Assembly (NCBI GenBank): GCA_019720755.1
Contig: CP081303.1
Span: 1,302,001 to 1,366,000 of the forward strand
Direction of reading: 5' to 3'
DNA length: 64,000 nt
Origin: Prolixibacteraceae bacterium
Lineage (GTDB): Bacteria; Bacteroidota; Bacteroidia; Bacteroidales; Prolixibacteraceae
Shown here: piece after piece, positions 1 to 10,614 of the stretch
How the letters are laid out: every line of letters starts with the position of its first letter
Position numbering within the stretch: the stretch's first letter is position 1
The notes under the pieces: model-generated
Told to the model about the DNA's origin: nothing
The model's database searches: none
The model's input: the letters and a program-made list of their open reading frames with translations, nothing else
Position numbers and translations under genes: made by a program

Positions 1-1764
1 CGTTTGGGAAACTTATATTATGAGGGCAAAGGGATAGTGAGAAACTATTCGGAAGCATTTAAATGGTATCAACTTTCAGCAAAGCAAGGAGATTCACATG
101 CACAGTTTTGCTATGGTGATATGTTTTTTTTGGGTCACAGTGTCGAAAAAGACTATAAAGAAGCATTCAAATGGTATCGTCTCGCAGCAGAACAGGGACA
201 TGCAGGGGCACAGAAATATCTAGGAGATATGTACAGTTATGGTTATGGTGTGTCTACAGATTTAACAAAAGCGATAAAATGGTATACTGTTGCAGCAAAA
301 CAAGGGGCTGCTGCAAATGCTCAGTATTGTTTAGGCGACTTATATCGGTCTGGATCAGGGGTTTCGTAAGATTATAAAGAAGCATTTAAATGGTATCTTT
401 TGGCAGCGCAGCAAGGATATTATAGAGCCCAGAGCTGTTTGGGTGACTTCTATTTCTACGGTAATGGTGTAGAAAAGGATTATAAAGAGGCAATGAAATG
501 GTATTCCCTTGCAGCAAAACAGGGGTATGCAAAAGCTGAGTGCAGTTTGGGTTATTTTTATCAATATGGCTATGGTATAGAAAAAGATTATAAAGAAGCA
601 TTCAGGTGGTATCATCTTGCAGCAAGACAAGGAAATGCAGATGCTCAGTGTGGTTTGGGTGATTTTTATCTATATGGATATGGTGTAGAAGAAGATAATA
701 AAGAAGCCTTGAAATGGTATCATCTTTCAGCAAAGCAAGAATATGCAATAGGCCAGTATCGTTTGGGTGAATGTTATTTCTACGGTTATGGTGTAGAAAA
801 AGATTATAAAGAGGCAATAAAATGGTATCATCTTTCAGCAAAGCAAAGGAATGCATATGCACAATATCGTTTGGGAGACTGTCATGCTTATGGTTTGGGA
901 GTTCCACAAGATTTCAAAGAAGCATTCAAATGGTATTCTCTTGCAGCAAACCAGGGGCATGTAGGTGCTGAGTGTGGTTTGGGTTATTTTTATCAATATG
1001 GCTATGGTATAGAAAAAGACTATAAAGAAGCAATCAGATGGTATCATCTAGCAGCTAAACAAGGAAATGCAGAAGGCCAGTATCGTTTGGGGGAATGCTA
1101 TTTGTACGGTTATGGTGTGGAAGAAGATAATAAAGAGGCTTTGAAATGGTTTCATCTAGCAGCAAAGCAAGAATATGCCAGTGCCCAAGCTCGTTTGGGA
1201 TTCTGTTATGTCTATGCTTGGGGAGTGAAGCAAGATTTTAACGAAGCATTCAAATGGTATAAGCTGGCAGCAGAACAGGGCGAAGCTAGTGCACAAAGCG
1301 AGCTAGGAAGTTTCTATCTATATGGCGTGACAGGGCAAAAAGATCTCAAAAAAGCATTTTATTGGTTTACTCTTGCAGCAAAGAAGGGGAATTCAAGAGG
1401 CCAATATGGTTTGGGAGAGATGTATGTTCATGGTTCTGGTGTAGAGAAGGATTATAAGGAAGCATTTTATTGGTACTTTCTTTCAGCAAAGCAAGGAGAT
1501 GCCAGAAGCCAAGTAGGTTTGGCGAAAATGTATGCTTATGGATATGGAGTGGAAGAAGATTACAAAGAGGCTTTTAAATGGTTCTCTCTTGCAGCAGATC
1601 AAGAAGATGGTGAAGCCCAGTATTTTATTGGAGTGATGTCCTATGATGGGTTTGGGGTGACAGCAGACAAAGCCCAAGCCAAATTATGGATGAAGAGATC
1701 TATCGATAATGGCAATAAAGAAGCCCAAAACTTTTGGGATGAAAATAAGCTTTCAAACTACTAA
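1..1764 (+). pseudogene. Sel1-repeat (TPR-like) protein, broken by an in-frame stop; 5' end outside window
   Basis: About sixteen tandem 36-residue Sel1 repeats are visible, of the form LGxxYxxGxGVxxDxxEAxKWYxxAAxQGxAxAQ. These alpha/alpha solenoids usually mediate protein-protein contacts in the periplasm or at the membrane. The first bases are already in frame with a repeat, so the true start lies upstream of the window. A single TAA at 367-369 interrupts the fourth repeat exactly where neighbouring repeats read V-x-(K/Q)-D-Y-K-E-A. The same frame then continues without a break to TAA at 1762-1764, so the simplest history is one CAA/AAA/GAA to TAA change. The downstream part (from about 400, 454 residues) could still be made if translation restarts. 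The ending NFWDENKLSNY after the last repeat looks natural. Function beyond a scaffold role is unknown. Confidence 0.8.
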
Positions 1765-1930
1765 ATGAATTTAGCGGTTTAGAGGATTTTGCAACCTCCA
1801 TATTTAGATATAATTTCTACGATATATTGTCGGTCATGGTTTTTATGGTGTTTGTATTCAATTAATTACCCCTGAAAATGAAATTTTATGTGCATCGACA
1901 AGAGGTCACTTTATCTCGATATCTGGCTTG

Positions 1931-2316
1931 CTGAGCTTGTCGAAGTAGAGTAACCTTTCGGTCAAAGGGCTTTGTGGTTGTTTCTGATTCTACTTACGGA
2001 AGCGGGAGCTTCCTATCTCCCAGGAGTTGATGCATCGATGGTTTGTTGCACCATGTGTGACGTTGCAATTTGTGGTAGTATTTTATCTTGGGGTATGATG
2101 AATATTGTCGCAAGGAGATCAAAGACATGGGTTTGCAGCTACTACGTCGTATTTGTATGGTTCTGATACAATCATGTGGAGTCGTTGTAGTATTTCGGTC
2201 ATCAGTTTTGAGCCTTTCGATATTTGGTTGCTGCATCTCGACAAGTGGTTCCTGAGCTTGTCGAAGGGCTCAATAACCAATAATGACGAAGTAGAGGGAC
2301 CACTTGTCGAAGGGGT
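1931..2316. repeat. Intergenic cluster of REP-like CTGAGCTTGTCGAAGG motifs and a dispersed repeat
   Basis: The gap between the Sel1 gene and the macroglobulin gene holds no convincing ORF. It has CTGAGCTTGTCGAA at 1931-1944, CCTGAGCTTGTCGAAGGG at 2251-2268, and an 11-bp inverted repeat TCGACAAGTGG (2238-2248) / CCACTTGTCGA (2300-2310) around the second motif. Bases about 2101-2190 resemble 8521-8610 on the far side of the macroglobulin gene (shared ACATGGGTTTGCAGCTAC and ATCATGTGG). The GAGCTTGTCGAAGG motif is a widely scattered REP-type sequence in bacterial genomes. These look like small non-coding dispersed repeats. Confidence 0.6.
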
Positions 2317-2406
2317 TTTATATAAAGACACATATTTATTTAAGAGTATTATATGTATGGTGTCTGTATTTTTTATGTGTTAATACAATTAATATCATTT
2401 ATCTAT

Positions 2407-5400
2407 ATGAAAAGAAAAAACACAGTACGACTCTTGTTTTCGCTTCTGCTGTTCATGATGACGCAAAGCGCCTTTTCACAAATAATGGGGATATCTAGAG
2501 AAAAAGATAGCTATTTAATCTATAAGATTACAGATAAAGAGGCTAGAAAGTTTTTTAAAAGCAAATCTCGTTCTAACAAAGTGAATGCCTCTTTTTATCA
2601 TACATTAGTGGATACGGTATATAAGGAGGAATTTTTAAAACGTTGTAAAGAGAGGAGCAACGAGCCACAGGTATTTAAGAATATGGTGGGACACTATATT
2701 CATGCTTATTTTCAAGATTATGCGTTTCAAAGTGAATATTTTACAATTCGAGATTTTATTCCGTATTTTTTCAATGATAAGGAGCTTTTGCTTCTCAAAT
2801 TGGTGGATATGAAAGGAGATAATATCTCTGATGCAAAAGTCACCTTGGGCAAAAAAACTTTTTATTATGACGAGAATAAAAGATGTTATGTAGGGCAAAA
2901 TATTAAAATAAAGGATGAACAAAAGAATGTAGAGGTTCTTTATCATGGGAATACTTTCTTTTTAACATTTGATCCTGATCAATACCCTTCGTTTAGAGAT
3001 TATAAATATGTTACCTATGTAGGTTATAATACCCAATTTTTAGGTGATAGAGTTTGGTATGACAATAAGAATTTTAACAATAATATAGTTTATTCTAAGT
3101 ATTATAAATCAGGTTATTTAATCTTTAGTAAACCCAAATATAAACCACAAGATACTCTTAAGATGAAGGCGTTTATCTTGAATAGTAAAGGTGGTTTAGT
3201 AAACTCTAAGTTGAAGGTTGTATTAAAAGACACCTTTTCTAAGGTGTTAGGAGAGGTTATGCCATATCGAGATGGTGCATATACTTTTCAATTTTGTTTG
3301 GATGATTCGTTAAGTTTGAAGTTAGATCGTAGTTATAAGATCACTTTTGAGGATAGTAGTAAAAATGAGCTAATCTCTCGATATTTTAAATTTGAGGAGT
3401 ATGATCTAAAATCGACTACGTTATCTATCGAGACGGATCGCAATAAACAAGGTCAAGGAAAGCCGATTCTGCTAAAAGTTGAGGCTACCGATGAGAACGG
3501 GCTAAATCTATTGGATGGAAGAGTCCAAATTACGGTAACTACGGAGGAGGTTTATGATGTGTATCAAAATAAAGATTTTATTCCTGATACGCTTCAATAT
3601 ATAGAGAGGTGGTTAGAGCCCAAAGGAGAAACGATCATAGAGATTTCGGATAAGAATTTCCCTAAGATGAACTTCAGGTATAACATTAAAGTGAAGATGC
3701 TCAATGCTAGTAATGAGATGGTAGTGAAAAACCTGAAGGTAGACTATCACTATAAAGAGAAGCCTTTGGTTACGAAGAAAAAGCGTCCAGGTTATTTTGT
3801 CTACGAGGTTGTCGGTGACTCTCTCTATATAGACTTTCTAAGAGATGGCCTTCGACAGAAACATAAGGCAATGATTTCTGGAGTTGATAGTTATGAAGAT
3901 ACTGTCTTTGTTGTAACCCAAGAGACCCCAATTCATCTAAAGCTAAATCCAAGCTATCAATCGTATGGCGCAACGGATTCTGTTGTTTATAACTTTTACA
4001 ATATAAAGGAGAATACAAAGCCCATTGAGTGTCTCACCAGTAGAACCATAGATACTGTAAAAATTGAGGTCAAAAACCCTAATAAGATCCCTTTTCTTTA
4101 TCGTATCTACGAAAAAGATAGTGTGGTGACTTCTGGTTATGATACCCAATTAGAATATAGAAAGAGAGTTCATTCTAAAGAGAACTACTTTGTCTATCTT
4201 CAGTATCTATGGGGTGGCGCTATTGAAGATAGAAAATATACAATTGCGCTATTAGAGAACCAATTAAATGTAAAGGTAAATCAACCAAGTAAAATCTATC
4301 CAGGAGAAACTACTCCTATCGAGGTGAAGGTAACTGATTTTGCTGGCAATCCTGTTGAGAATGTAGATGTTTCGGCATATGGATTTACATCGAAGTTTAA
4401 ATCAGTACCCCCCAATATACCTTATCTAGGACCTTATCGATGGATCGATAGTGAGCCTCAATATAAAAAAACATTATATGACTGTAATAATCAAATTAGC
4501 ACGTGGAACTTGGAAGAAAATGAAGAATGGAGATTAAGTGAAAATATAGGATTAAATGAAATATTTAAAGATTCTTTTTACCATCCGGTAAGCGAATTGT
4601 TTAAAATAGCCTATACTCCGACAGATTCTATTACCCAGTTTTCGCCTTTTGTAATGCACCTAGGGAGGATGAAAAAGGTTCATGTGGTATATGTCGATCA
4701 AAAACCAGTCTATATGAGTTGGGTTAAAGAGATACCATACTCATTTCGTGTTGATAGTGGGTATCACCAGATAAAGCTCCGTACAGCGACACATCTTATT
4801 ACGGTAGATAGTCTCTATTTTAAGCCGTATCAAAGATTGCTGTTTTCTCTAGATGACGAACGTAGCTATGACCATGTACAGATCCAAAAGGCTTCTGCTA
4901 GGTTGACTAAAGATGAGCAAAAATTCTTAGACGCATACACTTTCTTTTGTAAGCCACCCCAAAGTGATAAATGTGCCTATGTTGCGAATAATGGGAACTT
5001 GTTTGTCGTCAATCCATTTATAGATCCTGATGATTATTATTTATTTCATCAGTACGACTCTCCAAATCGAGAGATCTGTGTTGGACCTCTTTCAGGAGAT
5101 TTTCAATATAAACAGTATAATGGTTTTCAAAAAGAGTTGCATCAGTCTGATCTCGGAACTACTTTGAATAGGAACTTACGTAGAAGAAAACTGGAAGGAT
5201 CTGTTTATTATGATGATGTTATTCGGGACGAAGTAAAGACAGAGAAGCAGTTTATAGAAGCGGTCTCGTCCAAATTAAATGATTATCGTGAGTCATACTT
5301 ATATCGCAATCCTCATTTTGATAGGGAGAGTTCACTCGAAGGAAATTGTCGACTTAAACTGACATTTTTAGGAGGAACTCCAGACTTTGCTATATGGACA

Positions 5401-8292
5401 AAATATGGTGATCCTGGCTTTAAACGAGTCTTGTCTGGAAAAACACATAGCATGACAAAGATGAAAAAAGGGCTTTATAAAGTCGTTTTTCTCTATGAAG
5501 ATTTTTGTTGTCAGATAGTGGATTCAGTCTCGGTGAATCCCAATGGAGAAAATTTTTTAAAGGTAAGTGACCTGAAGCAAGATGATAACCTTCTGATTAC
5601 AAAACGAAGGAAAGAGGTGATTCATAAGGTATATCCAAATCTACAGGAAGATAGTGTGTATCTGAAGCGATCTGTTGCAGAGTTTAGAGATTCAACCACC
5701 GATAAATATTTTGATGGGTATATTTTTAGTAAGCGTCATTCGAACCCAATAGAAGGTGCAGTAATCAGTATGCCCAAACTAAATTATCGAGGTATCAGCA
5801 ATAAGGATGGGTATTATAAGATACCATATACAAAAGATAGTATGGTGTATTATGTCAGCAAAAATAGATTTCATTCTTATGAATCTGATCAGTATAAGAA
5901 AAAGATCTATTTGAAAGAATCAGAAAGAACTGTTTTTGATAAAATTGTTCACAATATCATTGATTTTGTTCCCAATTTGTTTCGTTCTAGACGGAGGTAT
6001 GGTGTTAGTATAGATAATTGCTTCTCTGGTGAGATGCCAAGGCAAAATACTCAAGGACAGTTTTATCATTCTAATCAACCTCCGGCAGATTTTGATAAAA
6101 AAATTACAGCGGAGGAAAGAAAAAAAATTGTTTCAACATACATCTCATATCTGAATCAGCATAAAGAGCATCCACCATTAGTCTTTATCAATAATAGGGT
6201 GTTCATTGGGGATATTACCACGTTAGACCCAACGATGGTAACCGGTGTGGAGATTCTAGAGAGAGAGAAATCACTTAAACTATTAGGAGAAAAAGGAGAA
6301 AATGGGGCGATTTTTATTCAAACTAATGAGACTAAGTTTAAGGATATCAGATTAGACAATGACGAAGAAATCGATGAAAATACTGAGGATTATATTCGTA
6401 GACACTTCTCTGATGTGGCTTTTTGGGAACCCTCTTTGACAACAGACAAGGATGGGATTGCCCGCTTTCATGTTACCTTTCCTGATGATATAACAAAATG
6501 GCAAACCTATTTTGTGGCAATGACAGACCAGAGACAATCGGGGCAAGCAGAAGGAGATATTCGTTCATTTAAGCCTATTTTGTCTCAACTAGCCTATCCT
6601 AAATTTTTGACTGAAGAAGATTCGACCTATGTCATTGGGAAGGTACAAAACTACGGCTTGGACTCACTAGATGTTTGTGCCACTTTTGAAGTGAATGGAG
6701 TGGAGAAAAAGAGAAGTGAGGTGTCTTGTAAGTCATTGTTTTTAGATACACTGGTTGTATCAGCACCGAAAGATACCTTGAGTGTCACCTACCAAATAGA
6801 TACCTCAAGAGGATATCGTGATGGAGAGAGAAGAGAGATCCCTGTGTATCCGTTGGGAATAGAAAAAGTAGAAGGACAATTTGTGGCTTTAGATAATGAT
6901 ACCACGATGCAACTATATTCTGATCCTAAAAAAGGGGATGTCTTTATAGAGGGACAAACTAACTATTTGGATCTGCTGGAGAATGAAATTTCATATCTTT
7001 ATGAATATCCGTTTTTATGTAATGAGCAGACCGCATCCAAGCTTTTAGCACTTCTTGATAGTAAAACGATTGCCCAAGCAAAAGCGCAGAAGTTTCGAGA
7101 TAATAGATTGATAAGAAAGTGGATACGAAGACTTAAAAGACATCAAAACGGACATGGCCTTTGGGGATGGTGGAACAAATCGGAGGAGAAACTATGGCTT
7201 AGTAACCATGTGATATATGCACTGAAAGAGGCTAAAAAGATGGGCTTTAAGGTAGATATCGATCGTGACAAGATGGTGCCTTATTTAAAAGAACAGCTTC
7301 ATGTAACTCCCGATACATGCAAACGATTAGAAATACTATGTCTATTGAAACAGGTAGATGCAGACCTTGATTATAGACAAAGTATCGCATCGTTAGAAGG
7401 GTATAAGAGATGGACTTTGGGACAAAAACTGGAAATTATCGCCCTGAAACAACAGTGTGGTATCCCCGTGGATCTTGAGGTGTTGAAACGCTATAGACAT
7501 ACGACCATTAGAAATAATGTATTCTATGGCGATAATAGATACTACTCGATTTCGTATAATAATATTTTAAATACTTTGCGTGTCTATGAAATATTTAAAA
7601 GGGCATCGGTACATCCAGAGGAGCTTGAGAGGTTAAGATATTACTTTTTGGAAAAGAGAGGTGGAGTATGTTGGTATAATACCTATGTGTCGTCCCGACT
7701 AGTACATACATTGGTAAATGATATGCTAAAAGAGGTTACGAACCAAGATTCGCTCAAGCTTCTAATCCAACAGGGAGATGAACAGGTTGTTGTAGACCAG
7801 TTCCCTTTTAAGATGAAGAGACATTCCAATGACCCAATTCAGATAAAGAAAGAGGGGGAAGGGTGTGTGTATCTTACTTCTTACCAGAAGTATTGGAAAA
7901 AGAGTCCAACAAAACAGAACGGAGCTTACAATATAACCACTGAATTTGTATCTACTCCTGCGTCTAAATTGGAAATAGGAAAAGAGGTTACACTTCGAGC
8001 ACATGTGTCGATAGACAAAGAGTCCTCTTATATGATGGTTCGTATTCCTATCCCTGCAGGTTGTTCTTATGTAAACAAAAATAAAGGTTCTTATAGGGAG
8101 AGTCATCGGGAATATCGCAAGAATGAGGTGATTATCTATTATGATGATATGCATATAGGTTCGTATGCTTTGGATATCAAATTACTCCCAAGATACAAGG
8201 GAGTATATCACCTGAATCCAGCTAGTGTTGAGAATATGTATCTTCCTACCAAACGAGCAAATAATACCATTAAAAAGGTGACGATTCAATAG
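2407..8292 (+). CDS. Secreted alpha-2-macroglobulin family protein with TonB-plug-like insert
   Basis: A protein of about 1961 residues. I chose ATG at 2407 rather than the upstream 2353 because it starts a clean signal peptide (MKRKNTVRLLFSLLLFMMTQ, cleaved near SAFSQ). The N-terminal half has MG/MG2-type beta domains. Around residues 1095-1160 is a carboxypeptidase-D regulatory-like domain, followed by a short TonB-plug-like stretch (GVEILEREKSLKLLGEKGEN...AIFI). The A2M core follows, with the thioester motif C-N-E-Q at Cys1538 inside YPFLCNEQTASK, then an alpha/alpha toroid and a receptor-like C-terminal domain. Bacterial A2Ms trap attacking proteases and can link to them through the thioester; plug-bearing versions are common in Bacteroidota. 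It appears monocistronic, with a strong terminator behind it. No PBP1c neighbour, the usual partner of the proteobacterial forms, is present. Role as a protease trap is inferred from family. Confidence 0.88.
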   Translation: MKRKNTVRLLFSLLLFMMTQSAFSQIMGISREKDSYLIYKITDKEARKFFKSKSRSNKVNASFYHTLVDTVYKEEFLKRCKERSNEPQVFKNMVGHYIHAYFQDYAFQSEYFTIRDFIPYFFNDKELLLLKLVDMKGDNISDAKVTLGKKTFYYDENKRCYVGQNIKIKDEQKNVEVLYHGNTFFLTFDPDQYPSFRDYKYVTYVGYNTQFLGDRVWYDNKNFNNNIVYSKYYKSGYLIFSKPKYKPQDTLKMKAFILNSKGGLVNSKLKVVLKDTFSKVLGEVMPYRDGAYTFQFCLDDSLSLKLDRSYKITFEDSSKNELISRYFKFEEYDLKSTTLSIETDRNKQGQGKPILLKVEATDENGLNLLDGRVQITVTTEEVYDVYQNKDFIPDTLQYIERWLEPKGETIIEISDKNFPKMNFRYNIKVKMLNASNEMVVKNLKVDYHYKEKPLVTKKKRPGYFVYEVVGDSLYIDFLRDGLRQKHKAMISGVDSYEDTVFVVTQETPIHLKLNPSYQSYGATDSVVYNFYNIKENTKPIECLTSRTIDTVKIEVKNPNKIPFLYRIYEKDSVVTSGYDTQLEYRKRVHSKENYFVYLQYLWGGAIEDRKYTIALLENQLNVKVNQPSKIYPGETTPIEVKVTDFAGNPVENVDVSAYGFTSKFKSVPPNIPYLGPYRWIDSEPQYKKTLYDCNNQISTWNLEENEEWRLSENIGLNEIFKDSFYHPVSELFKIAYTPTDSITQFSPFVMHLGRMKKVHVVYVDQKPVYMSWVKEIPYSFRVDSGYHQIKLRTATHLITVDSLYFKPYQRLLFSLDDERSYDHVQIQKASARLTKDEQKFLDAYTFFCKPPQSDKCAYVANNGNLFVVNPFIDPDDYYLFHQYDSPNREICVGPLSGDFQYKQYNGFQKELHQSDLGTTLNRNLRRRKLEGSVYYDDVIRDEVKTEKQFIEAVSSKLNDYRESYLYRNPHFDRESSLEGNCRLKLTFLGGTPDFAIWTKYGDPGFKRVLSGKTHSMTKMKKGLYKVVFLYEDFCCQIVDSVSVNPNGENFLKVSDLKQDDNLLITKRRKEVIHKVYPNLQEDSVYLKRSVAEFRDSTTDKYFDGYIFSKRHSNPIEGAVISMPKLNYRGISNKDGYYKIPYTKDSMVYYVSKNRFHSYESDQYKKKIYLKESERTVFDKIVHNIIDFVPNLFRSRRRYGVSIDNCFSGEMPRQNTQGQFYHSNQPPADFDKKITAEERKKIVSTYISYLNQHKEHPPLVFINNRVFIGDITTLDPTMVTGVEILEREKSLKLLGEKGENGAIFIQTNETKFKDIRLDNDEEIDENTEDYIRRHFSDVAFWEPSLTTDKDGIARFHVTFPDDITKWQTYFVAMTDQRQSGQAEGDIRSFKPILSQLAYPKFLTEEDSTYVIGKVQNYGLDSLDVCATFEVNGVEKKRSEVSCKSLFLDTLVVSAPKDTLSVTYQIDTSRGYRDGERREIPVYPLGIEKVEGQFVALDNDTTMQLYSDPKKGDVFIEGQTNYLDLLENEISYLYEYPFLCNEQTASKLLALLDSKTIAQAKAQKFRDNRLIRKWIRRLKRHQNGHGLWGWWNKSEEKLWLSNHVIYALKEAKKMGFKVDIDRDKMVPYLKEQLHVTPDTCKRLEILCLLKQVDADLDYRQSIASLEGYKRWTLGQKLEIIALKQQCGIPVDLEVLKRYRHTTIRNNVFYGDNRYYSISYNNILNTLRVYEIFKRASVHPEELERLRYYFLEKRGGVCWYNTYVSSRLVHTLVNDMLKEVTNQDSLKLLIQQGDEQVVVDQFPFKMKRHSNDPIQIKKEGEGCVYLTSYQKYWKKSPTKQNGAYNITTEFVSTPASKLEIGKEVTLRAHVSIDKESSYMMVRIPIPAGCSYVNKNKGSYRESHREYRKNEVIIYYDDMHIGSYALDIKLLPRYKGVYHLNPASVENMYLPTKRANNTIKKVTIQ

Positions 8293-8313
8293 GATTGTGT
8301 GTATTAGAATAAC

Positions 8314-8355
8314 AAAAAAAGTGTTGCAGTCAGTAGAGACTGTAACACTTTTTTT
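8314..8355 (+). terminator. Rho-independent terminator after the macroglobulin gene
   Basis: An 18-bp stem with one G·U-type mismatch (8314-8331 with 8338-8355) and a 6-base loop. The A-tract/T-tract pair gives eight or more Ts on the + strand. It starts about 20 bases after the stop codon and could work in both directions. Confidence 0.85.
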
Positions 8356-8520
8356 TGTGAAATATTATTGGGAGTATTTATTATGGAAAGTGTTGGTTTA
8401 ATGGTAGAACTACGATTGTCACAATATGTTATTCTGGACATGTGATGTCGGAATTTGTTGTATGATCGCATCATATTTGTGGTGTTGCAATTCGTTGGGG
8501 GATTTTGTTTAGATTGTGAT

Positions 8521-8650
8521 GATGTTGTCACAGGGAGGGCAAACACATGGGTTTGCAGCTACAATGTCGTATTTGCATGGTTTTGATATAATCATGTGGT
8601 GTCGTTTCTGTGTTTTAACAGGTGGTCCCTGAGCTTGTCGAAGGGCTTCG
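8521..8650. repeat. Second copy of the dispersed intergenic repeat with REP-like motif
   Basis: Bases 8521-8610 match 2101-2190 at roughly 80% by eye. They include the hyphenated palindrome GCAAAC (8539-8544) / GTTTGC (8551-8556), and the block is followed by CCCTGAGCTTGTCGAAGGGC near 8627-8646. The copies are in direct orientation on either side of the macroglobulin gene. No ORF is supported here. Confidence 0.6.
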
Positions 8651-8678
8651 AGATTCATGAGACTTTGGGTAATTCGAT

Positions 8679-9900
8679 ACAGGGCTTGTTCATGAAATTT
8701 AAGCAGCGAAGACATCGTGTATTTTATCAGTATTGTGCACAAGTTCTTCTCTTAAAATATTTAAGTTGTTGTAACTATTTATTTCCATTAACTTACTGCA
8801 TATAAATAACATAATAGAGGATATCGATTTTTGCAATCCATGATCTAAAGACTTTAATTTGTCTTCTCCAAAATTAACATCACGAATACGATTCATTATT
8901 TCTATTTTCCAATGACCTCTAATAGCTCCAGCAATTTCATCGATTTTCCCATTATAATTTGTGATATAATATCGTGTTTCTGTACTCCTTTTATCTCTCT
9001 TTACATTATAACTCTCTCTTGTCACTTTAATCATATTACATATGCCACTATTACACCATCTAGGATCTAACATTTCTGTATTTATTGGGTATATTTCGTA
9101 CTTCCTAGAGTCTATTCTTCCATGTGACTTGTCTATTTCTGTCATCACATCATCTACTTTTATATGATTGGATGTATGTACTAAGTCATCCTTTAATTTC
9201 TGCTGATTGGACTTTATTTGAGTTAAATAGAATCGACTATTTTGGTGAATATTAGACAACAGATTTTCTGAATTATGCATTGCATCTAGTGTTACCTTTG
9301 CCTTCTCTGGCAACTCAAGAATATGATCATAAACAATGTTCTTTTCACTCTCTTTTGTTCCATCATAAAAGCCTAATAACTGCTGTATATTTGTGTTATG
9401 ACCAATAGAATAAACAATACTTAACCCTCTCTTTTTATTGCTTTTAGAATCTATACTTCCTCGAAGTTCCTTCCCATCAATAGATATCCATTCTGTAGAA
9501 GAGTATACTTCATCACAAATTGTCAAAAAGGAATCATAATCAAATTCAGATAGGATTCTTGTTAACTGAACTCGACTTATACAACTGTCGATATCTTTAT
9601 GCAAACAGATACATAGTTTCTCGTAATGACGAACCATATTGCGATGAATTTTATTCATACTTAGATGACCATAACTTGTCAGAATTGAGATAATAAAAAG
9701 AGTGATAACAAAAGCCAATTCGTGCTTAAGTCCTACATGACTCCTATTATCTACCAATTTGACTTGTAATTTCTCATAAAATCTTCTAATTTCGGCACTT
9801 GAAAGGTCGTTATCCATAATTTATATCTGTTTTTACAAATCCAAATATAATATGAATAGTCGACCTTTTCTCATATAAATAATTCATGAACAAGCCTTGT
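8679..9900 (-). mobile_element. ISAs1-family insertion sequence, complete, with 8-bp target duplication
   Basis: The ends are imperfect inverted repeats: ACAGGGCTTGTTCATGAAAT at 8679-8698 and the reverse complement of 9881-9900 (ACAAGGCTTGTTCATGAATT), 18 of 20 identical. AATTCGAT occurs directly outside both ends (8671-8678 and 9901-9908), an 8-bp target-site duplication within the 8-10 bp range of ISAs1 elements. The single transposase gene is on the minus strand. The element of 1222 bp looks intact and so could be active. Confidence 0.9.
8699..9817 (-). CDS. ISAs1-family transposase
   Basis: A 372-residue DDE transposase. Recognisable ISAs1 landmarks are ISIDGKELRGS (first Asp), VTLDAMHN (second Asp region) and the C-terminal IRGHWKIE...VNFGEDKLK block carrying the Glu. 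The same blocks occur in the second ISAs1 transposase of this window (IGIDGKTIKGS, TTDAMGC, IRSHWAIENNLHW), but the two proteins are clearly diverged, so they represent separate IS species. Length is normal for the family (about 370-380) and there is no internal stop. The gene fills the element from 20 bases inside one end to about 80 bases inside the other. Confidence 0.92.
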   Translation of the reverse strand: MDNDLSSAEIRRFYEKLQVKLVDNRSHVGLKHELAFVITLFIISILTSYGHLSMNKIHRNMVRHYEKLCICLHKDIDSCISRVQLTRILSEFDYDSFLTICDEVYSSTEWISIDGKELRGSIDSKSNKKRGLSIVYSIGHNTNIQQLLGFYDGTKESEKNIVYDHILELPEKAKVTLDAMHNSENLLSNIHQNSRFYLTQIKSNQQKLKDDLVHTSNHIKVDDVMTEIDKSHGRIDSRKYEIYPINTEMLDPRWCNSGICNMIKVTRESYNVKRDKRSTETRYYITNYNGKIDEIAGAIRGHWKIEIMNRIRDVNFGEDKLKSLDHGLQKSISSIMLFICSKLMEINSYNNLNILREELVHNTDKIHDVFAA

Positions 9901-9908
9901 AATTCGAT

Positions 9909-10614
9909 ATGATTCTATTGTAATTAAATAAATAGTGGTAAATTGGCTCATTCTTAGATTTACAATATAGCGTTGCATTTATGACTTGAATGCAAGATTG
10001 AAAAGAATAAAGCCTTGAGAGGATAACTACTTAGAAATTATTAGTGAATGAAGACTCACTCAATGAGAGGCCTCGAAATAAAGTTGGATTTCGATCCGCT
10101 ATTGAATCTACGCATAATTCACATTGAATGAAATTTCTATCTTGTTTCCTCACCAACTCTCCCAAAAGCATAACCTATTTATTTGTTCCAAAATGAAATA
10201 GGTTTCACATAAACATAAAATTTTCTGAGGTCTGGCTACTAGTGGTTGACTTTAATCCTTTTTGACAATTTAAATACTTGTTTGTTTATAAAAGACCTTT
10301 ATCTCATTTATTGTCATTCAATTTACAAGTATATGTGTTTGTTTTGTGTATTTGTCTGAAAAATAGTTTTATAGAGTAATGTTGTTTGTGACTGGTTGAT
10401 GATATTTATTATTAAATGTTTATAGTGTCAAATATAAATCATTGAGAGTAAGTGGATTAAATTGGTTTTTTGATTGTTTGTTATATAATGAATTGCTAAT
10501 TTAGACATAATGTATCTTATAAGCTAGTGTATTTATTGAATAGATGGGCTTAAATCTTAGGAATTGGTATCTAATAGGTGTAAGATATAATGTCAAAACT
10601 ATAAAAAAGAAGAG
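9909..10614. other. Gene-free region upstream of the GTPase pair
   Basis: About 700 bases of AT-rich sequence without a plausible ORF, RNA or repeat that I can recognise. It presumably contains the promoter of the GTPase gene at 10615. No clear TAnnTTTG box could be assigned. Confidence 0.5.

Noticed and set aside
7762-8154. 130-residue minus-strand ORF within the macroglobulin gene
   Set aside because: It lies fully antisense to a strongly conserved coding region and has no motif of its own.
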